Below are positions 31,796-44,408 of a stretch of 64,000 nt of DNA, piece by piece. The notes below the pieces were generated by a model. That model had not been told where the DNA came from, did no database searches, and worked only from the letters and a program-made list of their open reading frames with translations. The stretch's first letter is position 1. Each line of letters opens with the position of its first letter. Source of the DNA: Microstegium vimineum (lineage: Eukaryota > Streptophyta > Magnoliopsida > Poales > Poaceae). Both the position numbers and the translations under genes were made by a program. The stretch spans positions 44,147,318-44,211,317 of the forward strand of contig CM039119.1 of the NCBI GenBank assembly GCA_022036555.1, read 5' to 3'.

Positions 31796-32995
31796 GGTGG
31801 ATTCACCACTATGGTGTATGGGAGAGAGTGTCAGAGTGAGACCGAGAGTGCCATGGAATGGATGTGCTGCTTTGTTCTCTGAAGGCGGACATGGGCCTAA
31901 GGTCTCTAGGACCGTGGCCGACGAACCCCACTACTCTTGGTAATGTTGGCCCACAAACTAAGGCCAAGTGCCCACTATCCTTGTAATTTCATGAACAGCA
32001 GCCCCGCTATTTCAATGGAAAGAATAACAGCCTTTGTATCAGTCTCAATCTGATCAGATTCCCCCGAAAAAAAATACAATTTCGTCAAGCAGTGTAGGCA
32101 AAGCAGCTGCAAATATCACTTTGCTATCAGTTCCGTCTCATTCTTACAAAATTGCAGAAGTTCGCTTGGTTTTTCAGTCGGCTTAAATCCAGTCAGAATA
32201 GTGTTTTTCTCTCACAAGAAATCAACTAGCAGTGCATAATTCTGCCAGAACAGTCCATAATCCTGCCAAACGAACAGCAAAGCAGAAAACTTTATGGGCT
32301 CGCAAAAGAAAAACTTTATGGAATAGATTTATATAATCAGTGGTACAAACTCAGTGTTTAGATGGCTTGCGAGTTCATGCAGAGTCTTGGTACCTACAAC
32401 GTCCTCAATAAATTTCTTAATTACTATTGGATGAGTCACAAGTCTTGCTCTCATGTGTGGCCATTGATCCATTTCAACACTTCGACGCCGTCATCGACTT
32501 GTTTAAAGATTACTAGCTTCATCCTATATAGTTTGAATATTTTGACGAAGGAAACTAAAATTAGTACCCTAAAAAATTGTATAGATCTTTCATTGCTAGT
32601 ATGTCTACCACATTTCATGGTTTAATTAGTTAGAGAAATAGAGATTTTAGGGTATTATTTAATTTAATTTGTGTAAAAAATTAGAAATTTATAATACTTT
32701 TTTTTACAATTGTGATCGGGTCAATTAGTCAAATAAAACTATATATGCATACCACATTTCATTGATTAATTAGAGAAATAAGAACATTTTGGATTTTTAA
32801 TTTATAATAATTTAATTTGGAAAATTGTGTCCGGATCAAGTAATAAATTAAAACTAATATATTGATCTTTCATAGTAAAATTTAGTCTGAAAATGTATGT
32901 ATATATTGACCTTTCATAGTAAAAACTACTCTATATATATTGACCTTTCATGTATATATATTTATTTATTTACACTTATTCACATTTGATGTATT
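31796..32995. other. Upstream region of P450 copy A and CACTA leader
   Basis: 31800-32150 is the P450 copy A promoter side and matches copy B 51884-52245 closely. 32370-32445 and 32450 onward match B 52350-52425 and 52775 onward; the roughly 340 bp between, which in B hold the CACTA subterminal repeats, are missing here (junction near 32442). From 32450 the sequence is the AT-rich CACTA leader before the transposase. Confidence 0.65.
32160..32275. mobile_element. MITE (116 bp) upstream of P450 copy A
   Basis: The ends GTTCGCTTGG and, reversed, GTTCGTTTGG form a terminal inverted repeat. The corresponding point in copy B (near 52247) has no such sequence, so it inserted after the duplication or was lost from B. 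The internal TTTTTCTCTCACAA is shared with the element at 50184-50301. I could not settle the target duplication. Confidence 0.6.
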
Positions 32996-35407
32996 ATGTC
33001 ATATAATGTAGACAATGACACGCGATTGGATGTACAATGTCGATCGCCGCTCGTCGCTCGCCGCTCCAAAGAGTTCATTGATGGTGTGCATTATTTTTTA
33101 AGAGTGGTCGAGGCAAACAAGTGGGGTGGTTTCATGTGCTGCCCATGCGCCCGATGTATGTATTTGATGGAATATTCTAGCTCAAGGAGGCTTCACTCAC
33201 ACTTATTGAAGTCGGGTTTCATGTCAAACTATATTTGTTGGACCAAGCATGAAGAATTCAGGGTTATAATGAAAGAAGGTGAAGAAGAACAATTGGATCC
33301 TAGCGACATTATTGATCAATACAGTGACTTTGATGATACTACATTGGACGAAGCTAAAGAAGAGGTAGGGGCAGAAGACACACTTGTTGAAGACTATGAT
33401 GCTCTTGGTGATGTCATTCAGGATGCACAAAGATATTGCAAAAGTGAGAAGGAGAAGGTTAAGTTTGACCATATGCTAGAGGATCACAAAAAATTACTAT
33501 ATCCGTCTGCCGAAAAAAGTAGGGTACAACACTAGAGTTGCTACAATGGATGACACAAAATGGTATATCCAACAAGACATTTGGGCAATTGCTCAAGATT
33601 AAAAAAAAAGATGCTTTCGAAGCCTAACGAATTGCCTGCCACTACGTACAAAGAAAAATAGGTCATTTGCCCTTTGGAATTAGAAATCCAGAAGATACAT
33701 GCATGTTCTAATGACTGCATTCTGTACCGTGACAATGACTACGAGAATTTGGAAGAATGCCCCGTATGCAAAGCATCATGGTATAAGATCAGACGAGATG
33801 ACCCTGGCAATGTTGAGGGCGAAAAACGTCCTAGAAAGAAAATCCTTGTCAAGGTTATGTGGTATGCTCCTATAATACCACACCTGAAACGTTGAAACAA
33901 GGACCATACAAAGTTGTTGCGATGGCACAAAAAAGATCGTAAGGTAGACAACATGTTGAGACACCCTGCTAATGGGTCCTAGTGGAGAGCAATAGACAAA
34001 GAATTTCCAGAGTCTGCAGATGATGCAAGAAACCTAAGGTTTGCTTTAAGTACAGATGGTATGAATTCTTTTGGGGACCAGAGCACTAGTCATAGAACTT
34101 GGCCTATTACACTATGTATTTACAACCTTCCTCCATGGTTATGTATGAAGCGGAAGTTCATTATGATGTCGGTTCTCATCCAAGGTCCGAGGCAACCTAG
34201 CAACGACATTGATGTCTTCCTGAGGCCCTTAGTTGAGGAACTCCTCCTTTTATGAAGCAAACCAAGTGTACGTGTATAGGATGAGTACAAACAGGAAAAC
34301 TTTGACCTAGGAGCATTGTTGTTCATAACAATCAATAATTGGCTTGCTCTAAGAAATCTTTCAGGACAGACAAACAAGAGATATAATGCATACACACATT
34401 GTTTTAATGACCTTGACAGTGTATATTTGAAAAAATATCGAAAGGTCGTGTACCTTGGCTATCGTTGATTTCTTTCTATGAATCACCAGGTAAGAAAGAA
34501 AGGCTAGCATTCTAAAGGTAAGCCAGACCACCAGACCAAGCCTCGCAACTGAACAACAGAGGATGTACTTGATATGATCAAGGATGTGAAAGTGGTCTTT
34601 GTAAAGGGACATGACAGTGAACCTGTTCCGAAAGACGCTTCGGGGCACGCTCCCATGTGGAAGAAGTCAATATTTTGGGAGATACCCTATTGGCAAATCC
34701 TAGAGGTCTGCAACTCGATCAATGTGATGCACATAACAAAGAATCTTTGTGTCAACCTTCTAGGATTAATGGGTGTGTATGGTAAACCTAAGGATTTACT
34801 TGAAGCATGACAGGACTTGCAGCGCATGAAAGAACAAGACAACCTGCATCCAGAGAAGACAGGTGATGGATACCATTACTGAAGACCTGCTAGCTACACT
34901 CTTAGTAATGAAGAGAAGGAAATCATGTTTGAATGCCTAAGTAGCATCAAGGTCTCATCTGGATTCTCCTCCAATATAAAGGGTATAATCAATGTGGCAG
35001 AGAAGAAATTTCTAAACTTAAAGTTGCATGACTGCCATGTTCTTGTGATGCAATTGCTTCCGATTGCTTTAAGAGGAATTCTACCTCCACATGTACGTCT
35101 GACCATCGTGAAGCTATGTGCATTCCTCAATGAAATTTCTCATAAGGAAATCAATCCAATGGACCTATCTACTCTACAGAATGATGTGGTTTAGTGCCTT
35201 GTTAGCTTTGAGTTGGTATTCCCTCCATCCTTCTTTAATATCATGGAACACCTCCAAGTTCATCTAGTCAAGAAGATTAGTATTCTAGGTCCTGTGTTCC
35301 TACATAACATGTTCCTCTTTGAAAGGTTCATGGGAGTCCTGAAGAAATATGTTCACCAGCATGCTCGGCCAGAAGGAAGCATCGCCAAGGGCTACAGGAC
35401 AGAGAAG

Positions 35408-35445
35408 GTCATTGAGTTCTGTGTTGGTCATTGAGTTCTGTGTTG
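35408..35445. repeat. 19-bp tandem duplication in the transposase
   Basis: GTCATTGAGTTCTGTGTTG occurs twice head to tail (35408-35426, 35427-35445). It adds a non-multiple of three and ends the DUF4218-side frame. Confidence 0.95.
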
Positions 35446-36002
35446 ACTTTATTCCTGACCTTGACCCAATTGGTGTTCCTGAATCGCGACATGAGGGGAG
35501 ACTTAGTGGAAAGGGAACACTAGGGAAGAAAACATATATCGGTACGGGGATGATTATTTCAACAAAGTGCAGTACACAATTCTTTAAAACTCCTCCGTGG
35601 TGGAGCCGTATGTCGATGTACACAAGGAGTTCCTACGATCCCAGTTTTTAGGGAAGAATGAAGCTTGGATTATGCGTCATCACATGGAAACTTTCAGCGG
35701 TTGGTTGCAAAAAGAATGTTAGGGTGATGACAATATTGATGAGCAACTGTTTGTTGGCTAGGCAACCATCATATCACATCCTCATGTACAAAGGGTACGA
35801 GGTAAATGGAAATACATTTTACACCGTAGCCCGAGATAAAAGGAGCACAGACCAAAACAGTGGTGTCCGCGTAGATGCCACATACCCAAATGGAAAGAGA
35901 CAAACATATTATGGTTGCATAGAGGAGATTTGGGAACTAGACTACGCACCTAATTTTAAAGTCCCTTTGTTCCAATTCCAATGGATGAAGAGGCGTGGTA
36001 AC

Positions 36003-39000
36003 TGTAACACCCCGGTGTTAATCATGAATTAAAAAGGGATTAAGCCTAATTATATCAGATCAAACGATAATCAGAGGCTCTAGTTCATATATTGGGAATA
36101 TATGATAAGGTATTTATTCTATGTGCCTCGTCTCTATGTCCATCTATATGAACCTTTGGAAAAGTTTCGTGAACTTCGGAATCAAAACGACACATGGAAT
36201 GACGACTTTTATAATTAACCAGTTTACTTTATAAATCGGATATAATTATATAAGCTCGACCAAGTCTCAAGACCTTGCCCGAAATATTCTAGTTGAACTC
36301 TATAGCAAAAGTCGTGAAAGGTTCGTGTTGCCCGGAAACAGAGAAAATGCCTGGAAAATATTCCGAGCCCTGATCCGAGCACAACCGACGACGATCTTGA
36401 CCGTCATTGATCGACAATTTGGAGATCTCGCATGTCGACGCAACTTGAAGAGAAGTTGTAGATCGGATCGAGACGAACAAAACTCGTTCAACCGTCGAGA
36501 CCTGAATCAAGCCGAAAATAGCGAAACAGATGTCCGAAGATCGTCGGAATGCCAGTTTTCGGTCCCCGTGAGAATTTCTCCAGGAACTCATAATTCGCAA
36601 ACCGTTTGGAATTTGACAGTGTCGTTTAAAGAAAAGTTTCTCTATTCGTCGAGATATTCACAACGGGATATTCCGACGAACTTTTGAGTTAACGGTTTGG
36701 AATCTGAGAATCAGAAATTGAGCATAGTGGCAGTTTCGTAATTTATTGGAAAATTTAGATGAAGGTGGGGGACAAGATGTCGACACCTATCTCTGCCCGA
36801 GAAAAATAAAGGGGCCGACCCGGCTCCCTTATCTCTCTCACTCGGCCGGCTCCCTCCTCCATTCTCCTTCATCCTCCCTCTCCTTCCCCATGGCAGGAGC
36901 CCTGCTCCTCGTTACCTGCCCTGCCATGGCCGTCGCGCAGCTCCCTAGGCTCGCCCGAGCAGAGCCCGGACCATCACCCGCGCTGTGCGCCCTCCGGCGC
37001 CGAGCCGCTCGCGGGCCCCGCGTGCCTCCTCCCGCGGCCGTGGCCGCTCGCGCGAGGACGCGCCGAGCGCGCCCGCTTGCTCGTGCGCGAGTGCCTACGC
37101 GAGGCCGCCGTCGCCGCGCCGTGGGACCAACGCCCCGCACGGGCCCTGCTGCCCGCGAGCGCCCCCGTCACGGGCGTAGCGCCGAGCCGTGGCGGCTGCC
37201 GCTGCTGCTGGCCCCTCGGCGGCCCTCTGCTGGCCGGCCCCCGCCCGTCTCCTGCTCCTCCCGACTATTCCCCGTGAAAAGAATGAGAAAGGACCTACAT
37301 GCAAATAGAAGCTCTTTTCTTATTTCAATCTGCATAAATGCCATGACTCATACTTTTATATATATGTCCTTTGTTTGTTTTAGAAAGTGCAGGTTTCTGA
37401 TGCAAAATATTCCCGTAATTATTTTCTGTTTATATGCAGCGAACTTTGAAAATCCGTATGATAGTGAATTAGGATTTTTTGGAATCCTTATGAAATTCTC
37501 TACGCACTAGATCTATTGCATGTTATATTTCAGTTTGAATTAATTGCGATAAAAATGCTTTTGTGGGCTGCTGTTTTAGAAGCTTAATGTTGTGAGTTAA
37601 ATAATTATCGTCATTAAGGACTGCTCCAAAAATTATGAAATAATTATGGTTTGTTCCTTATATGATGAATGATGTTTGGTTAAATTTTCATGACTAGTTG
37701 TTAAGTAGTTTGGGTTCTATGAAAATAACAAGTGTGGAATATTACTGTTTTTGCTACAAGCATATGTTTTGGAAAATAATTATTATCATGCATTAAAATG
37801 TGTTTTATGTTGGTATGGTGAATACCAAAGTTGTATATAATATTATTATCTACCTTGTGTTAAATTTTGGTGGCCATATCTCTATTAGTTTGAGAGATAT
37901 GCATTTTCTAAGTTGAAAATTGAATCTGCCCATCTCCCTGGACAGATATGTTTATAAGTGCTTTTTGACTAACTTAAAATGTGAATCATGAATTGCTGAT
38001 GTTGAATGAATTGTACAACTTTTCATAAGTTTTCCATATTGTCTTGATTCATATTTTTAGGAGTTGTAGATCTTGAGTTATAGCAGTTTTAATAAGGGTT
38101 AGCAAATCTGTCCCTGTTTTGGACAGAGGTGACTTCTTAAATTAATTCGAGTTGTTTAAATATTAAATCATCTTTTATTGGTATTAAGAAAGTTGTATAC
38201 AACTTAATTAGCTTTTCGAATATATAAGAATCATGTTGGTTGGATTAGTATAACTCCAGTTATGATTAAAACCGTGACTGCTATATTGTTGTCCCAAACT
38301 TGCATGTATGAGATAATTACTTTAACTTGTTCTTGCTAGTTTAATATATTAAGTAAACTTGATGGATGAATAATTACCATGGCTTGACTGAAATTAAATA
38401 GTATGCCATACTTGATGTGTTTCTCTCCTTTATGTTATGCTCGTGTTATAATTAGATAAATAACTCTAATTGCTTGGTTACGCCTTTCATGATCTTGAGC
38501 TTGTCTTAAATGGTTGTGTATGTGTATCTTGTGTTACCATTCTTCATATTCATGCACGTGCATCTCACGTCTTATTTAGGTACGATAAATGCATACGTAA
38601 AGGATGTGATTATTGGAGCTAACCAAAGGTGGTGATGGTGGTTGGATCCAGAAGATGGAAGGAGCATCAAAGTATCAAGATGGATCAGAGGTGCTCGCCA
38701 AGCGAGTATCATCTAACATGCACTGACCTAGTATCGGTTCCCAGGCAAGCCCCGGAGCATTACAAACCTCCTATCTTTACAAATGCAATCTTAATTAAGT
38801 TATTATTATTGATGCATTAAGTTTAGGAGTTGGGTGAAACCGTTACCACTACCCTTGTCACCCTACCAATTACGAGTCAGTCATGCTTAGTTGGCATAGT
38901 TCGGTAGAAGTCGGGTGATTCCCATTATCCGCAAGATGTAGGTGAATATCCTCATCACATGTTATGGCTTATCTCGGAATGATAGCCGGAATGGTTAATC

Positions 39001-40171
39001 GAACTAAGATCGGTGTGAAACTCTCTGTACTTTGGATGGGGGTGACTCGGCCGTGTCAACTAATGACTGTTTGTGTTGTTGTCCCTCTGGTCATGTTGAA
39101 CGCATACCCTACACTTAACTGGAAGGATAAGTCGTTTCGACCGTGAAGCCGATACACTATTCGGGCCGGGTTTTGATCGTGACACATCGTGCTGGTGCGA
39201 GGCGGGGAGTCGGACACAGGGGCGCGATCTAAGACCTTCACACGTGCTGGCTTTCGGGCGGCCCCTGGGTGTCGGTGGTCCCTGTTCATCCCGCGACTTT
39301 ACCCGAGTAGCGTCTTCGGTGACCTGTAGCTCACGTCGCTCGTGAGTGTGGTTTGTGTAGGGAATACCCCCTCAGTTGAGTTGGAATCCGATTCGAATCG
39401 CCATCACTCCTAGTTAGAGAGCACTTGACTAGGGCAATGACAACATTTACACGACTATGAAACTAACGTTGGTGATCCGGTTAATGGAAAGCATAAATGA
39501 TGATGGAATCTATGGTATGCTTCAATCAACTTGTTTGGCATAGACTAGTGGCTAATGTAGATGATAGGTAATAATGATTAAAAGTTGATGCTACATCTTT
39601 AACTAAAGGTTAAAAGAATTATTATGCTTTTTCGCAAAATGAGTCAAGCCAATCCACTACTATAAAGCCTTGCATAATCCTTGGTGTCATTTATTTTAGT
39701 TTATGACGGGTAAGTCTAGCTGAGTACATTCGAGTACTCAGGGTTTATCCCACCTTATTGCAGATGAAGGTCTCATGCTGCTAAATGTGTAGCTAACCAC
39801 CGGTGGGCTCGGTGACTATATTATCTCTCATCTTAATGCTGTTGTTGGAGGATGTCAATCTACGCTAGCAATGTATTTCAACTTATGTTTTATAATCATT
39901 TCAAAGCAATCTTGTTTTTAATAAATGATTTTGAAACCCATACTTGTATTATTTATCTGTGAACTCAAATGTAATTTATTTCCGCTGAAAACTCTGTGTA
40001 AGTGATTTGTATTTACTTGATCATGCGATCTTGGTTGTAAAGTTGAATTACCGAGGTTTTTCGGAACACTCGGCGGACTACCGGGTTTGTGCCAGGTTAA
40101 GTCGGTTAACCATCTGTTACGACAGGTGATTTTCTTACTTAATCTAGTATAAATTGGGCGGTTCTGTTACA
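36003..40171 (+). mobile_element. Solo LTR, 4.2 kb, probably of a Tekay/Del-type gypsy element
   Basis: It starts TGTAACACCCCGG, ends GGTTCTGTTACA, and is flanked by the 5-bp duplication GTAAC (35998-36002, 40172-40176). Transposase sequence continues on both sides. It has no gag or pol, so it is an LTR left after recombination between the two ends. The long size, the TGTAACACC start and the GCTGAGTACATTCGAGTACTC piece near 39718 fit Tekay/Del LTRs. A GC-rich block (36820-37280) follows an AATAAAGG-type TATA near 36807; its 254-codon open frame is composition-driven. Confidence 0.8.
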
Positions 40172-40558
40172 GTAACAGTCGCCGAGGAGTATGGAATGAC
40201 AATAGTGGACCTCAACAATATTGGATATAAAGATGAATCATTCGTCCTTACTGTTGATGTGAATAAGGTGTACTATGTGAAAGACATGTCTACAAAACCC
40301 AAGAGAGGGGAAAACAACGACAAATCCACCAATAAGCCAAAATGCCACATAATTATTTTAGGGGAAAGAAATATCGTGGGAATTGAGGATAAGTCAGACA
40401 TGTCGGTAGATTATGAAAATGAGAACCAAATTTCGCCCTTCAGTGTCACCAAAGACCCAAGCATCCTGCTAAATGCCGAGGACACTCCATGGTTACAACA
40501 TGATCATAATCAAGGGTCATACGTCAAAAAGAAGTTCACCATTGTACTCGCTTGATAT

Positions 40559-41356
40559 ATATATATATATATACAGTGATTTTCAATAAATATTATGTAT
40601 TAGAGATTTTATGTAATAATTGTAACTTCATATGCACCTCTGTGTTACCGCCCGATGTAAATATGACTTGAAATTTTTGTAGCAAATATTTATGCCTTAA
40701 CCCTACTCGCTAAACCCTAACCCTAAACCCTAAACCTTCAAATAAAATTACTATTTGATGGTGGATTTATCTGTCACACATTTAGACAATTAACGATGAA
40801 ACACCAAAAGCTAAACGTTACAATGATGCAAAAACAAATTTCCTATCAAAAACCAATAGTTTTAGAGATTTTAATTGGGTAGTATATTTTGCATTAACAA
40901 AATACTACTCGTTATTTACATTTTTGTTCGTTATTATAAGAAAAGAAAAGAATTTTTGTTACAAAATTTTGTAGTGTACTATGAGGCAAAAGAAAATTTA
41001 ACTATTATTTTTAAAAAAAATTATACCTATTATTTAATTTACTATGCATTTAACAAGAATTAGCATATTTATATACAAATAAAGTTAATACAAAATACAA
41101 ACATCTGAAACATGGGCGGGAAGTGAATAGTTGGTACCTTTAGTCCCGACTGCTAACATAGCCCAGGACTAAAGGTCCCCTGGAAAATAACTCTTGCCTA
41201 AAAAAAAACTTCAGTCCCGGGCCGTGGCACCACTCGGGACTAAAGGTCAAGCCTTTAGTCCTGGGCCGTAGCACCACCCAGGACTAAAGTTTCTTTAGTC
41301 CCAGTTCATGTTACTACCTAGGACACGAACTGGGACTAAAGGTCCCTCGGGCTATA
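40559..41356. other. AT-rich stretch after the transposase, then CACTA subterminal-type repeats
   Basis: 40559-41110 is AT-rich with an (AT)n run at the start and no gene. 41135-41350 has at least six TTTAGTCCC/GGGACTAAAG motifs in both orientations, of the kind that line CACTA ends. This run is directly followed, after the solo LTR is removed, by CTATATAAGC (41352-41356 plus 47205 onward), a TATA-like element. It is either the far end of the same CACTA element or the start of another. Confidence 0.55.
40701..40738. repeat. Short interstitial telomere-like repeat
   Basis: CTAAACCCTAACCCTAAACCCTAAACC contains about four plant telomere units (CCCTAAA) with one unit a base short, preceded by a diverged unit. 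Confidence 0.8.
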
Positions 41357-42472
41357 TGTCACACCCGGTTTAGAAAAGAGACCGAATGCATAATACATGT
41401 GTGCCAGGATCGAGAATTACACACATATATCGACGTCATTAATGGTACATTGCACAGTGTTCAAAGCAAAAGCACAAACAAATATAAGGGTACTTTATTA
41501 CAAGCATTTGATCAAAGTCTAGCGGAAACTGTAAACGACGAACTAAAACGATGCGAAGCTGGAGCCATCACGCCACAGGAAGGTCGACGGCAGCGACACA
41601 CAAGCCTAACACCCATCGATGTCTTCGGGGAACTCCTCGTCACAGCCTTGATCTTCTGAGCAACCTTTATGTGATTATAGCAAGGGTGAGCTCATGTCGA
41701 ACTCAGCAAGTACAAATGGAAAGTAATGACATGCAAGGCTTAAACAAGGTAAAGCTGACATGGTTAACTGCGTTTAGCATTTTAGTTGACATCTTTTATT
41801 AAAACATCCTATTTACTAAAAGTGGATAAGAGAATCCAACCCATAGTGATTAAGAGGTAAGATTCATCATTATAGCACCATGCCGGAAGTAGCAACTTCG
41901 GCTTCACCATGGGGTAGCAACCTCGCATCTCATCAGCAACAAGGATAGCAATCCCAACACTCGAGGTAGCAACCTCGAGCTCTCAACAGTAACCGGGATA
42001 GCAATCCCAACACTCAGGTAGCAACCTTGAGCTCTCATCTGTAACCAACCACGATCTCTCTCAAGCCAGAAATAAGACTCTGTCCATGTGAGAATCCGGG
42101 CCGCTCATGACGGTGAGCACGGCTGATATATCAGGTTTAACTCTGCAGAGGGGGTGCACTTTCACTTCAAGTCGTGGTTGCCCTTTCGCCCAAGGTGATC
42201 AACCTCTTAACCCACTACCTAGGAAGGTCGGCAGGGTCCACTACGAGACCTTTCGCAGGGACCAACCAATAGGATGCAACTCGTAGGGTTTTGCCCACGC
42301 GCCGGAAGCCGTCCCCATGGCCATGGAACCCGGTCGACCTCAACTTAATATTCATTACATGGGCTACTCCCCTACGCCTACCGGTAAGCCACACCCTACC
42401 AGTGGCTGTCCTGTTACTTAGTCAAGCCAGAGCCATATAGCTTGAAGCTGCACGGATGTCCCAGGTGGCCGC

Positions 42473-44408
42473 TGAGAGTTCCCTTGTGTTTTGGTTTTGA
42501 GTAATTGATGAAACCCACTTAAGTACTAACTGTGGATCTCTAAGTGTGAATCATGAGATAGGTTGGTACATGCCATGTGATGGAGCAAGGTGGATCAAGT
42601 GGATGACACAAGCTCTAGCATGGTGGTGGAAAGGAAAATGGTGTGAAGGCAAAGGTGAAAGCTAGGAACCATTTTCGGTTTGGTGATCAAGACATCATAG
42701 AGGATGTGATCACATTTAGGATAGATAGCCGTACTATCAAGGAGGGAGCTCTCGTGTTTGATTACGGTTATCATGTGCCACTAGGTTCATATGCATTACA
42801 TTAAAATCAAATGAACTAGTGAGGAGAACCAACTATTTCCAAGATAAATGTGAACTAACAGCTAACACACGTGCACAAGTGTTGAGATCACTTAGTATTG
42901 GCTCTTGGAAGCTTGGAAGAAGTTGGAGGAAGGTGGAGAAGTGTTTGGCAGCTCAAAAGAGCCTCGGATAGAGGTTCGGACGCAAGGTGTATGGCCGGTC
43001 CAGACCATCGGAGATGGGTCCGGAGGCATACCCTAGCGTGCCTGGCTGAGCAGAGGAACCAGACGCAGTTTGAGGTCCGGACGCAGGGCACCGGACATGC
43101 GTCCGGAGTGCCTGCCCTCTTTGTTGCTCTCTGTGTGGAGCGTCCAGACGCAGGTTGATGGTCCGGACCGTGAACCGGACTTGTGTCTGGAGGTGCTGGT
43201 TGCTCGGAGGAGCTCTCGGGTCTTTGGAATTAATTTTCAGACGCCCGCTGTAGTGAGTCCGGACGCAGTGAGCAGTTGCGATCGGAGACGCGTGGCGAGT
43301 TCTGGCGCGAGCGGGAAAGAGCAGTTTGAATCTGAGGCTTGACCGGACGCACGTGTGATGGTCCGGATGGCGCTTGTCGTGCGTCCGGAGTCAACGACCG
43401 GTGCCTGACTCAGAGCCGTTAGCGCTCGGTGTGAAGGGGTCCGGACGCAGGTGATGGTTCGGACCCCCTGTGAAAAGTGTGTCCGGAGGCACGCAGAGAA
43501 GTGTTTTTCAGTGGGAAAATGGCTAGCTGTGAGTGGAGGCTATATATAGTTGTATGGTCGGCCCAAGGGGGCACCTCTTGCACTCTCACTTCACTCATAC
43601 ACTTGTGCTTGCTTGAGAAGCTCCACCACTAATCCCTCTAAACATATTTGACATATTCATGAGAGATTGAGTGAATCCAAGTGCATTGCTTGATTGATTG
43701 CATACTAGTGGCACTTGGTGATCGTCGTCATCACGGAGCTCTTGTTATTCTTGGAGGTTGCCACCTCCTGACGGCTTGGTGCGATGAGGATCGTTGAGCG
43801 GAGGAAGGTGATTGTCTCCAGCTCCGATCGGTGGATTGTGAGGGGTCTTGAACCTACCCCGCGGGAGTTCGCAAAAGGTATCGCTAGTGAATTGCGCATG
43901 ACTTGTGGATCCCTATTTTGTGTTGGTTTTGCGGCACCCGGTGACGGGTTTGGCGTGTGATGCCAATTAGCGCGTGAACCTCCAAGTAGGTGAATCGTCA
44001 CAACGAGGACTAGCTTGTTGGCAAACAAGTGAACCTCGGTAAAAAATCTTGTGTCACATTGTCTCTACCGAGGATCCTTATATTGAGATTGATTATCTTT
44101 TGGCTCTTCTCTCCGCGGCGGTATAACCACTCTATCTCTAGCTTTGCATTACTATTCTTTACATTCTTGCAAAGTAGAGCCTCTAGCTTAGCTTGTGTAG
44201 CTTAGTCTAGAATCACTAGTTATCTAGCTCTTGTGTGTGACATAGGTTATCTTGCTAGTGACTAGATTTGGTAGGTGGCTTGCCTAACCGTAGTGCTAGT
44301 GCAAACTTGCTTTACACCGTGTTTTATTCTAACAAGTTTGCATATGTGTTGTTGTAGCATTTTTTAATAGGCTATTCACCCCCCCTCTAGCCATTACTAG
44401 ACCTTTCA
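42473..44408 (+). mobile_element. Solo copia LTR, 1.9 kb, nested in the reverse solo LTR
   Basis: It starts TGAGAGTTCCCTTG, ends CTAGACCTTTCA, and has the 5-bp duplication GCCGC at 42468-42472 and 44409-44413. The 3' end (TTCACCCCCCCTCTAGCC...CCTTTCA) resembles the ends of the two other copia LTRs here. Its U3 part (42970-43490) is crowded with GTCCGGACGCA and GCGTCCGGAG motifs. TATA (TATATATAG) is at 43541-43549. No internal region is present, so it is a recombined solo LTR. Confidence 0.88.
43541..43549 (+). promoter_or_regulatory. TATA box of the solo copia LTR
   Basis: TATATATAG just downstream of the GTCCGGACGC array, before a stretch with CACTCTCACTTCACTC, as in the leader of the other copia LTRs. 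Confidence 0.55.

Larger units (their letters stand above)
32996..40558 (+). pseudogene. CACTA TNP2-type transposase, copy A, decayed and split
   Basis: The transposase of En/Spm elements. Parts in order: transposase-associated domain (about 33020-33300: FIDGVHYFL, GGFMCCPCARC, LHSHLLKSGFMSNYICW); acidic linker; TNP2 core (33700-35180: CPVCKASWYKIR, KVMWYAPIIPHLKR, NLRFALSTDGMN, ITKNLCVNLLG); DUF4218-like part (35190-35400: FPPSFFNIMEHLQVHL, GVLKKYVHQHARPEGSIAKGY); DUF4216 part (35780-36000 and 40177-40300: GNTFYTVARDKRSTDQNSGV, then DLNNIGYKDESFVL). Many stops and shifts: a 14-bp duplication near 33050, TGA at 33893, a 19-bp tandem duplication at 35408-35445 and others. The DUF4216 part is cut by a solo LTR at 36003-40171. 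The last segment ends at TGA near 40553. Confidence 0.85.

Noticed and set aside
36746..37510. A 254-codon ORF as a host gene
   Set aside because: It lies wholly inside a solo LTR and owes its length to the GC-rich island; no domain.
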